A stretch of DNA of 64,000 bases, taken from assembly GCF_000005505.3 (NCBI RefSeq), contig NC_016132.3, positions 46,390,914 through 46,454,913 on the forward strand, written 5' to 3'. The DNA is from Brachypodium distachyon. Its lineage: Eukaryota > Streptophyta > Magnoliopsida > Poales > Poaceae. The first letter of the stretch is position 1. Each line of letters starts with the position of its first letter. Under the pieces are notes generated by a model, which ran no database searches, was not told the DNA's origin, and saw nothing but the letters and a program-made list of their open reading frames with translations. A program made the position numbers and the translations under genes. Shown piece after piece: positions 47,327 through 56,485 of the stretch.

Positions 47327-47439
47327 CTCCCTCCGATCCATATTAATTATCTCGAATTTGTCCAAATATGGATATATCTATGTCTAAAAACCGTCTAAAT
47401 ACATGTAATATTTCAACAAGCAGTATGGATCGGAAGGAG
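47327..47439. mobile_element. Stowaway-type MITE
   Basis: CTCCCTCCGATCCATATTA on the left, its near-inverse on the right, TA on both sides. 113 bases, the same subfamily as the element at 61791-61900. Confidence 0.88.
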
Positions 47440-47709
47440 TAGTACTGTATTTAATTGAGAGCATGAGGTAAGATGATATGTAGTGTAACCATGTGATTTT
47501 CATCATTTTTGTAGAACCATTTGTTTCCGCACAAAGGAATATTTTTCACTATAGAACCAAGTCGAGCATCATTCCTCAAACCAAACACATGATGGATTTA
47601 TACTATAGAATCATTTCGTCCCAATACTTGATTCCACCAACCAAACACTACATAATGTTTAGGTAACATGATTTTCTAACCCATAGCAAACCAGTAGATA
47701 CAAAAAGAG

Positions 47710-47895
47710 GCAAATCATCTTATCATCTCATGAGCATTTACCAGCAAAAACGAAAGAATAGACGAGGAAACTCATCTTCACATCTCATACATAAGCACAT
47801 GATGCAAATCGTCTTATCACCGCATGAGCTTTCGCCGGCAAAAACGAAAAGAGGAGACGATGAAAGTCATCTTCACATCTCATACATAATCAGGC
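47710..47895. repeat. Two-copy 94-bp tandem repeat
   Basis: GCAAATC-T-CTTATCA...CTCATACATAA occurs twice in direct order (from 47710 and from 47804), with about 80-85 percent identity. It lies downstream of the callose synthase stop, possibly in its transcript. Confidence 0.75.
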
Positions 47896-48380
47896 ACAAG
47901 GCATGACGAACATGCTCAAGATTCAGACGGTGGCACTACTGCCATGCAAACCAGAAACAAGACGCAACATTTGGCATGACAGGTATAACACAATTGGGAT
48001 ACAGCTAGCAGCGCTGCCGAAAAGGCCAAACCAATGATAATTCTGGGAGGGCAAATGATGCGAAATTACAATCTCCCCGCAATTCAGAGGTATGTGCATG
48101 TAAAAGGAGAAGCAGCAATTCCGGCTTTACAACAAAAATGGCATCACCCAACGAACGGCATGAAGAGGTGCATTCAGGATACTGTTTGTACAGCTCTGTT
48201 TCGCTAAAAGTAACTAACAAAATCTCGAACTATGAATATTTAGCCGAATCGACATCTCATTAAGCTTGATTGTATCATCTCTACCACAGAAATCCATGTT
48301 TACACCAAGAAGAATCAAGGAAAGAGGTTGCCTGTACAATGAGCTAACATCCATCTACTCTAAACCAGAAGCCTCTGAAC

Positions 48381-48722
48381 CTGCAGAGCAATCTCAAAGT
48401 TAGTTATCTTTGAGTAGCTTTGCATAAACTACTTGACCATGTGCTATCAACTTACCATACATCACGAAGAGGAACTGCACCACCAGAATAATGAGGCAGG
48501 TCATTTTGAGAAATTGAAGATGAATTTAGCTGCAAGAAAAGTGAAGTTTGATGAATTTATCTGAATGAACAAATATCTAATGAAACAGATTATGTTCAAG
48601 ATACCTGATGAATAATCATTAAAGCTAACATGTGCAGAATCAGACCAATTACTCCTAAATGTACTGTTTATAGGCACTCTTGTGAAAAACAAACAGGATA
48701 CACAAGTCCACACTTATCATAC
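48381..48722 (-). other. Predicted short introns downstream of the callose synthase stop
   Basis: On the minus strand, three donor-acceptor pairs can be read: GTATGA at 48722 to an AG at 48655 (or 48664), GTATCTTG at 48604 to TTCTTGCAG ending 48530, and GTAAGT at 48455 to CTCTGCAG ending 48381. The second and third introns would each be exactly 75 bases, with strong consensus. All follow the TAA at 48726-48724 and so would lie in the 3' untranslated region. Confidence 0.5.
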
Positions 48723-48723
48723 C

Positions 48724-51700
48724 TTAAACTCCATGTGCTTTTTTGCCAGTAATCATCTGAGAAATATGAAGTCCCCTGCTGAATGCTTCATTAAATAAGA
48801 TCCTTGTTTGCATTTCCTGGAGCCCAGGCAACCATGACAACACAGCTACAGGAGCCATAACAATTACTCCAAACATCATATCATACAGGCGTGCCACAGT
48901 AACAACAGTTTTCCAAACCGTCTCAGACCTCCTCAAGTATGGCTTGAACACCAGAGCAATAGATATGATTCCCCAGCCAGTTGGCAGAAAAGCCAAAAGG
49001 CTAGTAAAGGCATCAATGAACTGAAACTTGGTGAATTCTAACAGCACGACAATAGCAGTCACAGTGGCACCAACAATAATAGCCTGAACAAGCCGATACC
49101 GTATGTGCTTCTTTGCTGAATATCTGTCTCGGAAGTAAGCAACTGTGACAAGAGCCACAAAAGCCAGCAGTATGCATGTCCATGAAAGAAGATAGACAAG
49201 GATGCTTCTACTCCCATTGGCGATGTGAAGCCGATAAACAATTGCATACTGAAAGAAGAAATATCGGAGGTCTATAATAATTTCCAAGATGCTCCCCCAC
49301 AGACCAGTCGTCCGAAGATGATCAGTTTCCTCTTCCCACCACTTTTCCCAGCTTTGATCTGACTTCACTGAGATTCCACCCTGGAACCAGAGCCAGTTAA
49401 GGAAATCCTCAAAATCATTAAAATTCTTTAGCCAGTCCAAACCTGATGGATTAAAAATGAAGGGGGCAAGAATCCAGGAGGACACCAAAAACCAACTGGA
49501 AATTGTCAGCAGGATGTACACTAAAGTATTCCCAGAGCTGCTGCTGTAAGATGCATAAACAACCAATATCACGCCAAGCTCTATTGCTTTGAGAAAATGA
49601 CTACGGGCATATAGCCGGTAGTTCTCAGCGAATTTCTTGTGCTCCACAACAAAACCACGGCCAGTAGCCCGATACTTTGCACCTCCATGAAGGATTGTCC
49701 GCCCATAATAGTGTGTCTTGGTTCCCATTGAGAAGGTGTAGAAAACAGATGCAAACTGTAATTGCATTTTTAAGAAATCCCACACAGCATTAAGGAAGCC
49801 ATGCTCAAGTGAGTTCTCAATAATCATTGGCAGTGCTGTGAACAGGCCCAGCTGTATGACAAACTGCTGGTTCAGGACAGCTCCCAGGGCTGCATTATTC
49901 GTAGAGCTAGTATTCTTGCTGATGTAATCCTCAAGCCCACTAAGTGCAAGATAAAACCGTCCCCATACAAATGCATAGACAGTTAGCACAACCATCATTG
50001 TGTTGAAATAAAATCCAATGGTTGTGTAAAAGAAAGAGAGCATCCGAAAGAAATCCAATCTGTGGCCCAGTCTGTAAACATCTCGGCTGAGAGTTTGCTC
50101 ACCATTGCCACTGGCAACCTTGGCTTCAAACATAGAAACCTGGTTGAGCCCCACATCCCTTCCTTTACCAACCTGGACGTATTCATGGTGTGTAACATTA
50201 CCCCCACGAAGGGTACAATTGAATCCAGCAAATATATCCTCACTGATGTTGATTACTCTTGATGCTTTACTGATACCACCTCGGCCCAAGAACCAAAGAC
50301 GATCAAACACATCTGGGTGGCCATAATGCATTCTAACCTTCAGTGGATTAGCTAGTACCCGCTGTCCCAGAGTGACAAAACTTGTTTCCTGGGCAGACAT
50401 AAACCAAGCTAGAGAAGACACAGAGCCAGTGAACACATGTTCCCGAACCCCAAGAATTTTTGGTTTCCTAATTCCATAATGGCGATTGAACTCTTCTAGC
50501 AGATTTCTCATCTTGAGAGCCTCTTCAAAATAGTTGTCTTGGTTCATATCAATGGTTTGTACTGCATCACCCCTTGTGAAGATGAGTGCGTGATTCTGGT
50601 TCTCTGGCTTGCCTTCACCAAGCTTCAGTTGTCCAGGCAACTTAACACGATAAATCTCGACCTCTTGCTGCAAATGCTGGTCATATTTCACAAGGACGGA
50701 GAAGTACTCTGTTTCACCACCACTTGTGTGCTTTTCGTCAACATAGGCAACACGAAGTGCTTCATAATTCTTCATTAGCTCCAATATCTCATAAGCATGA
50801 GGGTCATTTTTAGCTTTCTGCTGACCATAAATTTGGCATGCAACCACATAAGTGTATTTCATGAGAACAGTCCCATACTCACTACCTTTAAACAAGGAGC
50901 TCACACCACTTGTTGCTCTGCTTAGTGCGCGTGACGAAGATGCCCTGCTATAATACCCTGACCCACCAGCACCCCCATCTCGTCTCGATGATCCGATTCT
51001 TGAGGAACCCATTGTAGCAAGCTCCCTTGATCCAGTTCGTAGATCATGTTCAGAAGCGGAATCAAGAAATGTCAGCATCTTGAGAGCCTCATAATAGTAC
51101 ATCATCCCCCTCACAGTGCGTGATAGTGTCTGTCCCCTGAATGAGACCCAGTGCCGCAGATCTCTTAACCTTTGCTTCTCACTATACAGCTCCTTAATAT
51201 CAGACATACCCTCACGCTTCATGCGCTCAATGAAGAAATCCCACTCGTCTGGGTAAATCTGTTGCAGATAGTATAGGATTGAGATGCCATCTTCATTTTC
51301 CTTATAGAGCTGGTCCTTGTTATACAACACCTCTTCGTTATAATATGGTGTCAAAACACTGAAGGCCATCATCTTCTCCACCTGGGTTGCTCGTGGTATG
51401 TTCATGAACAATGAGTTGCTGAAAAAAGCAATCCTCCGACGAGCTTCAAGGTTCTTTGGAACATTGACCATAGAGTCCCTTGAGGTCAGGATGGTGTGCA
51501 TGCGCCGCACCTGCTTATAGAAGGTGGCATTCTCCTCGTCTGGCAACACAACAGTGTCCACAAAGAGAAGGCTGGTGGGCCTCGACTGTGCCAAACCTTC
51601 ATTCCTTAGCTGTTCCATGCTCCTTTTCTCAGTCTGGAAGTCACGAACCACAACATCATAGAGAGTCTGAAGAGCATTGACAATCTTAGTAATATCCTTG

Positions 51701-54051
51701 TTGGGCTTCAGAAGTAGACTTAATAGTGCTACCAGCTTTGCATGGACATTTTGCATCACAGACATCTTATACTCCACAGTAAACTTCTCCAACTTCATTG
51801 ATTCATCGAACTCACGAAACAACTGTGTCACAATGCCATGTTCCTCAGTCCTTTCCTTGATGATCTCTAACAGCAAGTATTTTGCACTATCATATACCTC
51901 AATGACCGCACAACGACGATAATCATTCTTGCAGATCTTCCTCCAGAGCCTGCGATCAGGTCCTGGAACCTCCTTCGCCTGACCAAGTGCAAGTGACAGC
52001 TCATTACAAAGCAAGAAGCATGGCCAGCGGATCACACGCACATTCCACAGTTCAGGTGGTAGCTCAAGAAGCTCAACTTCGAGATCACTTACAATGTCCT
52101 CCTCCCTGAACTTGGTGATAATCTCGTTCCAAATAAGTGCAAAGCGGCGTGCCTCTACCTGATTTGACTCAATCTTACGGAACGATCGGCTGAACCCATA
52201 CCGTAGCTGTAGTCGCTGCCAGAAATTCCGAAGCCGGTTGGGCAAGAAGGTGCGCTCATTCACATGCTGCTCCTCTGGCATGATGTTGAATGACATGGCA
52301 CTTGCAAAGAACTGGAACCGAAGCCTCAGTTGTTTCATGTCACGGATCTCCCCCAAATGTGCAAACAGCCCCACAAATGCACCAGCTAGAGAAGAGAAGA
52401 TAGCATACCAAATCTGGATATCCATGAGGTATATCAAAACTACCGGTAACCACAGTATGAACACAGCAAATCGATTGCTCTGCCCAAAGAACTCATGCCA
52501 AGCATATGGGACCTTACTCAGCCTGTATATCTCTTTTGTGGGTTTTACAAGTGGCCTGATCTGTAGGAAATAGCTAAAGGAAAACTTCACAGCAAGCAGA
52601 AGCACCCAGAAAATTGAATATTTCACATTGTCGAAGGTGCCCTCACGAAGCCCACGGCCAACGAAGCTGCGGCTCTGAAACCACCAGGTGAGAGCATAAC
52701 AGATCTTCCAGTTTGTCTTCTCCAATGCGTTTCGCACCCAAGGTATGATGAAAAGTGTGATGGCAAGGACCTCAGGGATCACAAACACTGCTGCTGCATA
52801 TAAAAACCTCATGATTCGTGAATTGGCCGCCTGTGACCAGCCCCGGTCACTGTCCCTCTGGTTCCAGATTCCCTTGTAAAGCACAGCAAATACAAGGACC
52901 CACCCAGCAGCCACAATGGCCTTGAGCACCATGCGCACTGCAAGCATGCGGCCATCCCTGAACGCACGGCGGATCTGTGTACCGATGTCCAGCAGCGACT
53001 GCAGGAAGCGGAGTGCAGCCCAGGTGATGAAAACGGTGAGCACACGCACCTGGGCTTCACGGCGCGCCTGGAGATTCTGCCACGGCCAAGTCGCACCATC
53101 CCATGCCACAATGGCTGCGGCCTGCAAGTAGAGCACCAGCATAACCCACAGCCTGTCGAAGCTCCGGTAAATGTTCCAGAACGAGCGGACCTCAACGAAG
53201 CCTGTCTTGCGCACGCGACTGCGATCAGGTGGTGTCAGGAAGAATTGCCGCGACTGCTCCATGGGCCAACCGAGGCGGTCGAACACGTCGCGGCGCCAGA
53301 AGTACTCGTTAATGTCATCATAGTTCCGCCAGGCAGCATGGGGCGCGGTTCCGTTGCGGCTAGACTCGACCTCAGAGCTAATGACACCATAAATAGGCGT
53401 GACGACGCGGGTGAGGAAGGCGTTCTCGCCGTGCACGGCAGGGTTGGCGGGGCGGCCCGTCGCGGTATCGGTGTATCCCTCCAGGATTCTGTGCAGCTCG
53501 AGCGCCATGTGGTGGTAGATGTAGCAGAGGCACTCGGGCACGAAGCGGAGGTTGGCGGCCTCGCCCCAGACGAGGAGGTGGAGCCCCGCGAAGAGCAAAT
53601 CGGCGCGGGGGTCGGCGTCGGGGACGTAGACGTTGGGGCGGCGGCCGAGGAAGCCGCACCACGAGGTGTAGTTGCGGAGGAGCTTCCTGCGGAGGGAGCG
53701 CGCGATGCGGGGCTCGAGGGTGTCGGAGAAGTCGGCGGAGGAGAGGCGCATCTGCGCGTTGGCCAGCAGGAGCACGAGGTGCTCGCGCTGGTTCCGCACG
53801 TTGTCCCGCTGGAAGCCGAAGAAGGCGCCGAGCCAGTCCATGAGGTCCTGGTCCGCGCGCCACTGCGAGTAGGGCGGCGGGCGGAGGCCCCCCACCGCCC
53901 GGAGCGCCGCCGCCGCCGCCCGCACCTCGGGGAAGCGGAGCGACGGGTGCTCGGCGAGGAGGTCGTGGATGGGTATGATGTTGTAGGGCTCGCCGGCCGC
54001 CGGGGCGGCGGCCGACGCCACGCGGCGCGTGGTGGCGCGCGGCGTGGTCAT
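48724..54051 (-). CDS. CALS12: Callose synthase (1,3-beta-glucan synthase), CalS11/CalS12 type
   Basis: A single uninterrupted coding exon for 1775 residues, the usual length for this group. It makes callose from UDP-glucose at the plasma membrane. The FKS1-type domain begins near residue 151 (GLHLLVWGEAANLRFVPECL). A first block of about six to eight membrane segments lies between about 295 and 570, then a large cytosolic catalytic loop, and a second membrane block after about 1300. Within the glucan synthase domain are ARRRIAFFSNSLFMN, RGMMYYYEALKML, NPLKVRMHYGHPDVFD, GRDVGLNQ and KYRATGRGFVVEH. The near absence of coding introns marks the CalS11/CalS12 (GSL1/GSL5) branch; other branches have about 40 exons. 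GSL5/PMR4 makes wound and papillary callose. Of the two names CalS12 fits best by eye, but a tree should decide. Start: MTTPRA, 20 residues before the conserved EPYNIIP. Confidence 0.95.
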   Translation of the reverse strand: MTTPRATTRRVASAAAPAAGEPYNIIPIHDLLAEHPSLRFPEVRAAAAALRAVGGLRPPPYSQWRADQDLMDWLGAFFGFQRDNVRNQREHLVLLLANAQMRLSSADFSDTLEPRIARSLRRKLLRNYTSWCGFLGRRPNVYVPDADPRADLLFAGLHLLVWGEAANLRFVPECLCYIYHHMALELHRILEGYTDTATGRPANPAVHGENAFLTRVVTPIYGVISSEVESSRNGTAPHAAWRNYDDINEYFWRRDVFDRLGWPMEQSRQFFLTPPDRSRVRKTGFVEVRSFWNIYRSFDRLWVMLVLYLQAAAIVAWDGATWPWQNLQARREAQVRVLTVFITWAALRFLQSLLDIGTQIRRAFRDGRMLAVRMVLKAIVAAGWVLVFAVLYKGIWNQRDSDRGWSQAANSRIMRFLYAAAVFVIPEVLAITLFIIPWVRNALEKTNWKICYALTWWFQSRSFVGRGLREGTFDNVKYSIFWVLLLAVKFSFSYFLQIRPLVKPTKEIYRLSKVPYAWHEFFGQSNRFAVFILWLPVVLIYLMDIQIWYAIFSSLAGAFVGLFAHLGEIRDMKQLRLRFQFFASAMSFNIMPEEQHVNERTFLPNRLRNFWQRLQLRYGFSRSFRKIESNQVEARRFALIWNEIITKFREEDIVSDLEVELLELPPELWNVRVIRWPCFLLCNELSLALGQAKEVPGPDRRLWRKICKNDYRRCAVIEVYDSAKYLLLEIIKERTEEHGIVTQLFREFDESMKLEKFTVEYKMSVMQNVHAKLVALLSLLLKPNKDITKIVNALQTLYDVVVRDFQTEKRSMEQLRNEGLAQSRPTSLLFVDTVVLPDEENATFYKQVRRMHTILTSRDSMVNVPKNLEARRRIAFFSNSLFMNIPRATQVEKMMAFSVLTPYYNEEVLYNKDQLYKENEDGISILYYLQQIYPDEWDFFIERMKREGMSDIKELYSEKQRLRDLRHWVSFRGQTLSRTVRGMMYYYEALKMLTFLDSASEHDLRTGSRELATMGSSRIGSSRRDGGAGGSGYYSRASSSRALSRATSGVSSLFKGSEYGTVLMKYTYVVACQIYGQQKAKNDPHAYEILELMKNYEALRVAYVDEKHTSGGETEYFSVLVKYDQHLQQEVEIYRVKLPGQLKLGEGKPENQNHALIFTRGDAVQTIDMNQDNYFEEALKMRNLLEEFNRHYGIRKPKILGVREHVFTGSVSSLAWFMSAQETSFVTLGQRVLANPLKVRMHYGHPDVFDRLWFLGRGGISKASRVINISEDIFAGFNCTLRGGNVTHHEYVQVGKGRDVGLNQVSMFEAKVASGNGEQTLSRDVYRLGHRLDFFRMLSFFYTTIGFYFNTMMVVLTVYAFVWGRFYLALSGLEDYISKNTSSTNNAALGAVLNQQFVIQLGLFTALPMIIENSLEHGFLNAVWDFLKMQLQFASVFYTFSMGTKTHYYGRTILHGGAKYRATGRGFVVEHKKFAENYRLYARSHFLKAIELGVILVVYASYSSSSGNTLVYILLTISSWFLVSSWILAPFIFNPSGLDWLKNFNDFEDFLNWLWFQGGISVKSDQSWEKWWEEETDHLRTTGLWGSILEIIIDLRYFFFQYAIVYRLHIANGSRSILVYLLSWTCILLAFVALVTVAYFRDRYSAKKHIRYRLVQAIIVGATVTAIVVLLEFTKFQFIDAFTSLLAFLPTGWGIISIALVFKPYLRRSETVWKTVVTVARLYDMMFGVIVMAPVAVLSWLPGLQEMQTRILFNEAFSRGLHISQMITGKKAHGV

Positions 54052-54466
54052 GGCAGCATTTGGGTTTAGGGTTAGATCTGGGTGGTGGGGTGGAAGAGGA
54101 AACTCTGGTTTGGGTTTTGGGGAAGGATGGTTTGAAAATTGAATCTGCTCCGTGCGAAGCTGGCGTGGGGAGGAGAAGACGGAGGCGGAGGAACTGAAAA
54201 CGGTGTGGGGCGCGTCGCGTGCGAGCCGGCCGCGTGCGTGGCTTGGCTGGCGAGAGAGACGGGGCCGGGGGATGAGGAAACGCTCGCGTAATTAGCCGGA
54301 ACTCATGGGGTGCATCCGGGAAATGGACCTCAGTTTCGTGTTGATTTGGAATGGATCTGATGAGGGGTTGATTTTGGGTGAAGCTTCTTCCGTCCGAATG
54401 AATTGCTGCCCTTTTTAACTCCGTCGCATCTCGTGTGCGTCTGTATCTTTTGGTCATGATTTTCAA
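54052..54466. other. Upstream flank of the callose synthase gene
   Basis: The likely leader and promoter of the minus-strand callose synthase. GC-rich to about 54290, then AT-rich. No coding region is supported; an open frame of 362 residues crossing here (54466-53378) is an antisense-phase shadow of the real gene plus its leader. Confidence 0.5.
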
Positions 54467-56045
54467 CGGAAAAACGCGTTTGTTCCTCGTTATTTTGCTA
54501 AAGAATTGATTTTTTAATCATGTCATTTCTTAGAGGAAACTATGAGTACTTGATAAGATAGTAGTGAATTCATCATTACAGATCTGTTGCCAAATATCAG
54601 GATTAATTGAGGAAAAGGTGGGTCATTAAAAGCTTCTTCCCGGACACATTTTGCTAGAATTGATGCGAAAAGATCGTTTTCCTTGCTCTTGTACGTGTAT
54701 CAACCATTTAATATATTTTTTTTTCTTGGGAAAATTTGTTCTACACACCGTTATTTTGTGTCCTTTGCTCAGACACATTACTTAATTGTGTCTTTGTTAA
54801 ATACCATTATAATTTTGTGGTTGTTTGCTACAACACACTCTGACATGTAAGACTTCATTGTCAGCCACTCAATAGCTTTCTTCCTCCTCTCGCACATCTC
54901 CGATCTCATCCTGCAATTTCTTTCACGCGTCGCTGTTGTTTGTTGCCTACTTATCCATCTCGCGTGACTCTAATGCGTATTGAACGAAGTTGAGCAGTGT
55001 ATAAGTATGTGTATACGGTGTGTTGTAAATTATCCTAGAAAAAAGAGAAATACAAAGAAAAAAACAAGGCTCGACACGGGTGACGGGCCTTTGGGTATCC
55101 ATCAAACTCGATTTTTCAAGCTAAGTGTGTGTAGGTGCGTGTTCTGCTTTCGACCAACCCCGATTAGGCGAAGGAGGAGATCGAGCTAGCATTGCTTACT
55201 GTTGTTAGGCAGAGGAGGAAATCGAGCTAGCTTTGCTTGTTGTTCGTTGTTGTGTGCGCGCCGTGAGTTTGAGACCTAGGATTTGGGTTGATTTCCAACG
55301 GCGTGGCGGTGCAGTGGCCGCAAGAGGAGGAGGTGTACAGCGCCGATGAGCAGCTAGCTCCACCATGATACTAGAGTGGAGACGGTGCAAGAGGCTCAAC
55401 GAGAGCTTTGAGGCGCACAGAGGCCTGATTCCTCTCAGATCAAAGATATGATGTGATCGGTGATGTGCTAGAGGAGGAAGAAGGCCATTGAATGGTTGAC
55501 AATGAAGCTCTACACGTCAGAGTGTGTTGTAACAAATGGCTACAAAATCATAATGGTACTCAATAAAGACACGAGGAATGTGTCTGAACAAGGGACACGA
55601 AATAACGGTGTCCAAAAGCATATTTCCCCTTTTTTCTGTGGTCATGATTTTCAATGGAAAACACATTTTGTTTAGAGGAACATGTAACTTTATTCAAAGT
55701 CGAGAACCATTACGGGTACAGTGCTTTGAATCATAGACGCTAAAAATTACAAGGCAACTCATATAATTAAGAATTACAATAAAATCTCTAAAAGACATTT
55801 TTTCCGTGGTATCATTCTCTGCATCACGAATGGAAAACGTGTGCGTTCCTCGTTCTTTTGCCAAAAATTGAAGAAATGATGTCATTTCTTAGAGGAAATA
55901 CTAGGAGCACTTGATAAGAATAGAGTGGATTCATCGTTACACACTGTTGCCAAAATCAGGAATAATTAAAGAAAATGTGGGCCATTAAAGTTGTCTTCCC
56001 AGACACATTTCCACTGGAATTGATCTGAAAAGATTGTTTTCTCGG
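54467..56045. repeat. Duplicated 215-bp segment flanking an inverted-repeat element
   Basis: 54467-54683 and 55829-56043 are about 80 percent identical in direct orientation (shared GTCATTTCTTAGAGGAAA, ACTTGATAAGA, GACACATTT). A third, short copy (about 55640-55682) holds only the beginning and end of the unit. The inverted-repeat element lies between the first and third copies. Confidence 0.75.
54727..55629. mobile_element. Long-terminal-inverted-repeat DNA element (MULE-like or foldback)
   Basis: The left arm (54727 to about 54920) and the inverse of the right arm (about 55435-55629) match over about 190 bases at roughly 80 percent, sharing CACCGTTATTT, CAGACACATT and ACAACACACTCTGAC. The 900-base element has no transposase frame. 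It is flanked by TTTTTTCT on both sides (54719-54726, 55630-55637), an apparent 8-bp target duplication, though low in complexity. Arms of this length suggest a Mutator-like non-autonomous element. Confidence 0.75.
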
Positions 56046-56377
56046 CTACAATGACACAAGGGAAATACAGAGGAGCATTGTGCCTAGTGTCCCACTGATT
56101 ATAGACGTTGAGATATTTTCCTCTTTTTCATAAATGTTGGTGTATTTGGTTTAGTGACAAGCCTTTGGTCAAGAATAGTTTATTAATATATGTTTTTAAG
56201 ACATGAATTTATAACAATAAATTCGTCTTCAAAAGTTATTGCTGATAATTGTGTTTTGTATCATATAAATTACATATTAATCAAGTTATTATTAGTCGAT
56301 AAAACTAAATACATCAACCTTTGTGAAAAAAGAGAAAGTATACCTTATTTAACATGTATAGATATATTTGCTACTAT

Positions 56378-56485
56378 CTCTGATTCTAAACTCTTGACTC
56401 AAATTTGTCCAAATATGGACGTAGCTATTCTTAAAAAACGTATAGATACATAAAATATTTCGACAACAATTTAGAATCGGAGGAT
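56378..56485. mobile_element. Degraded Stowaway MITE
   Basis: CTCTGATTCTAAACTC on the left and TTTAGAATCGGAGG on the right are inverted; the interior matches the 110-bp subfamily (TTTGTCCAAATATGGACG, ATATTTCGACAA). The outer tips have decayed. Confidence 0.7.

Larger units (their letters stand above)
46464..48380. other. Convergent 3' flanks of Di19 and callose synthase
   Basis: Di19 (plus) and callose synthase (minus) converge here. The sequence is AT-rich and carries the 3' untranslated ends, one Stowaway MITE and a 94-bp tandem repeat. No further gene is supported. Confidence 0.4.

Noticed and set aside
53378..54466. A 362-residue minus-strand open frame
   Set aside because: It overlaps the callose synthase 5' end in another frame on the same strand and is Pro/Arg/His-rich, the usual shadow of a GC-rich grass exon.
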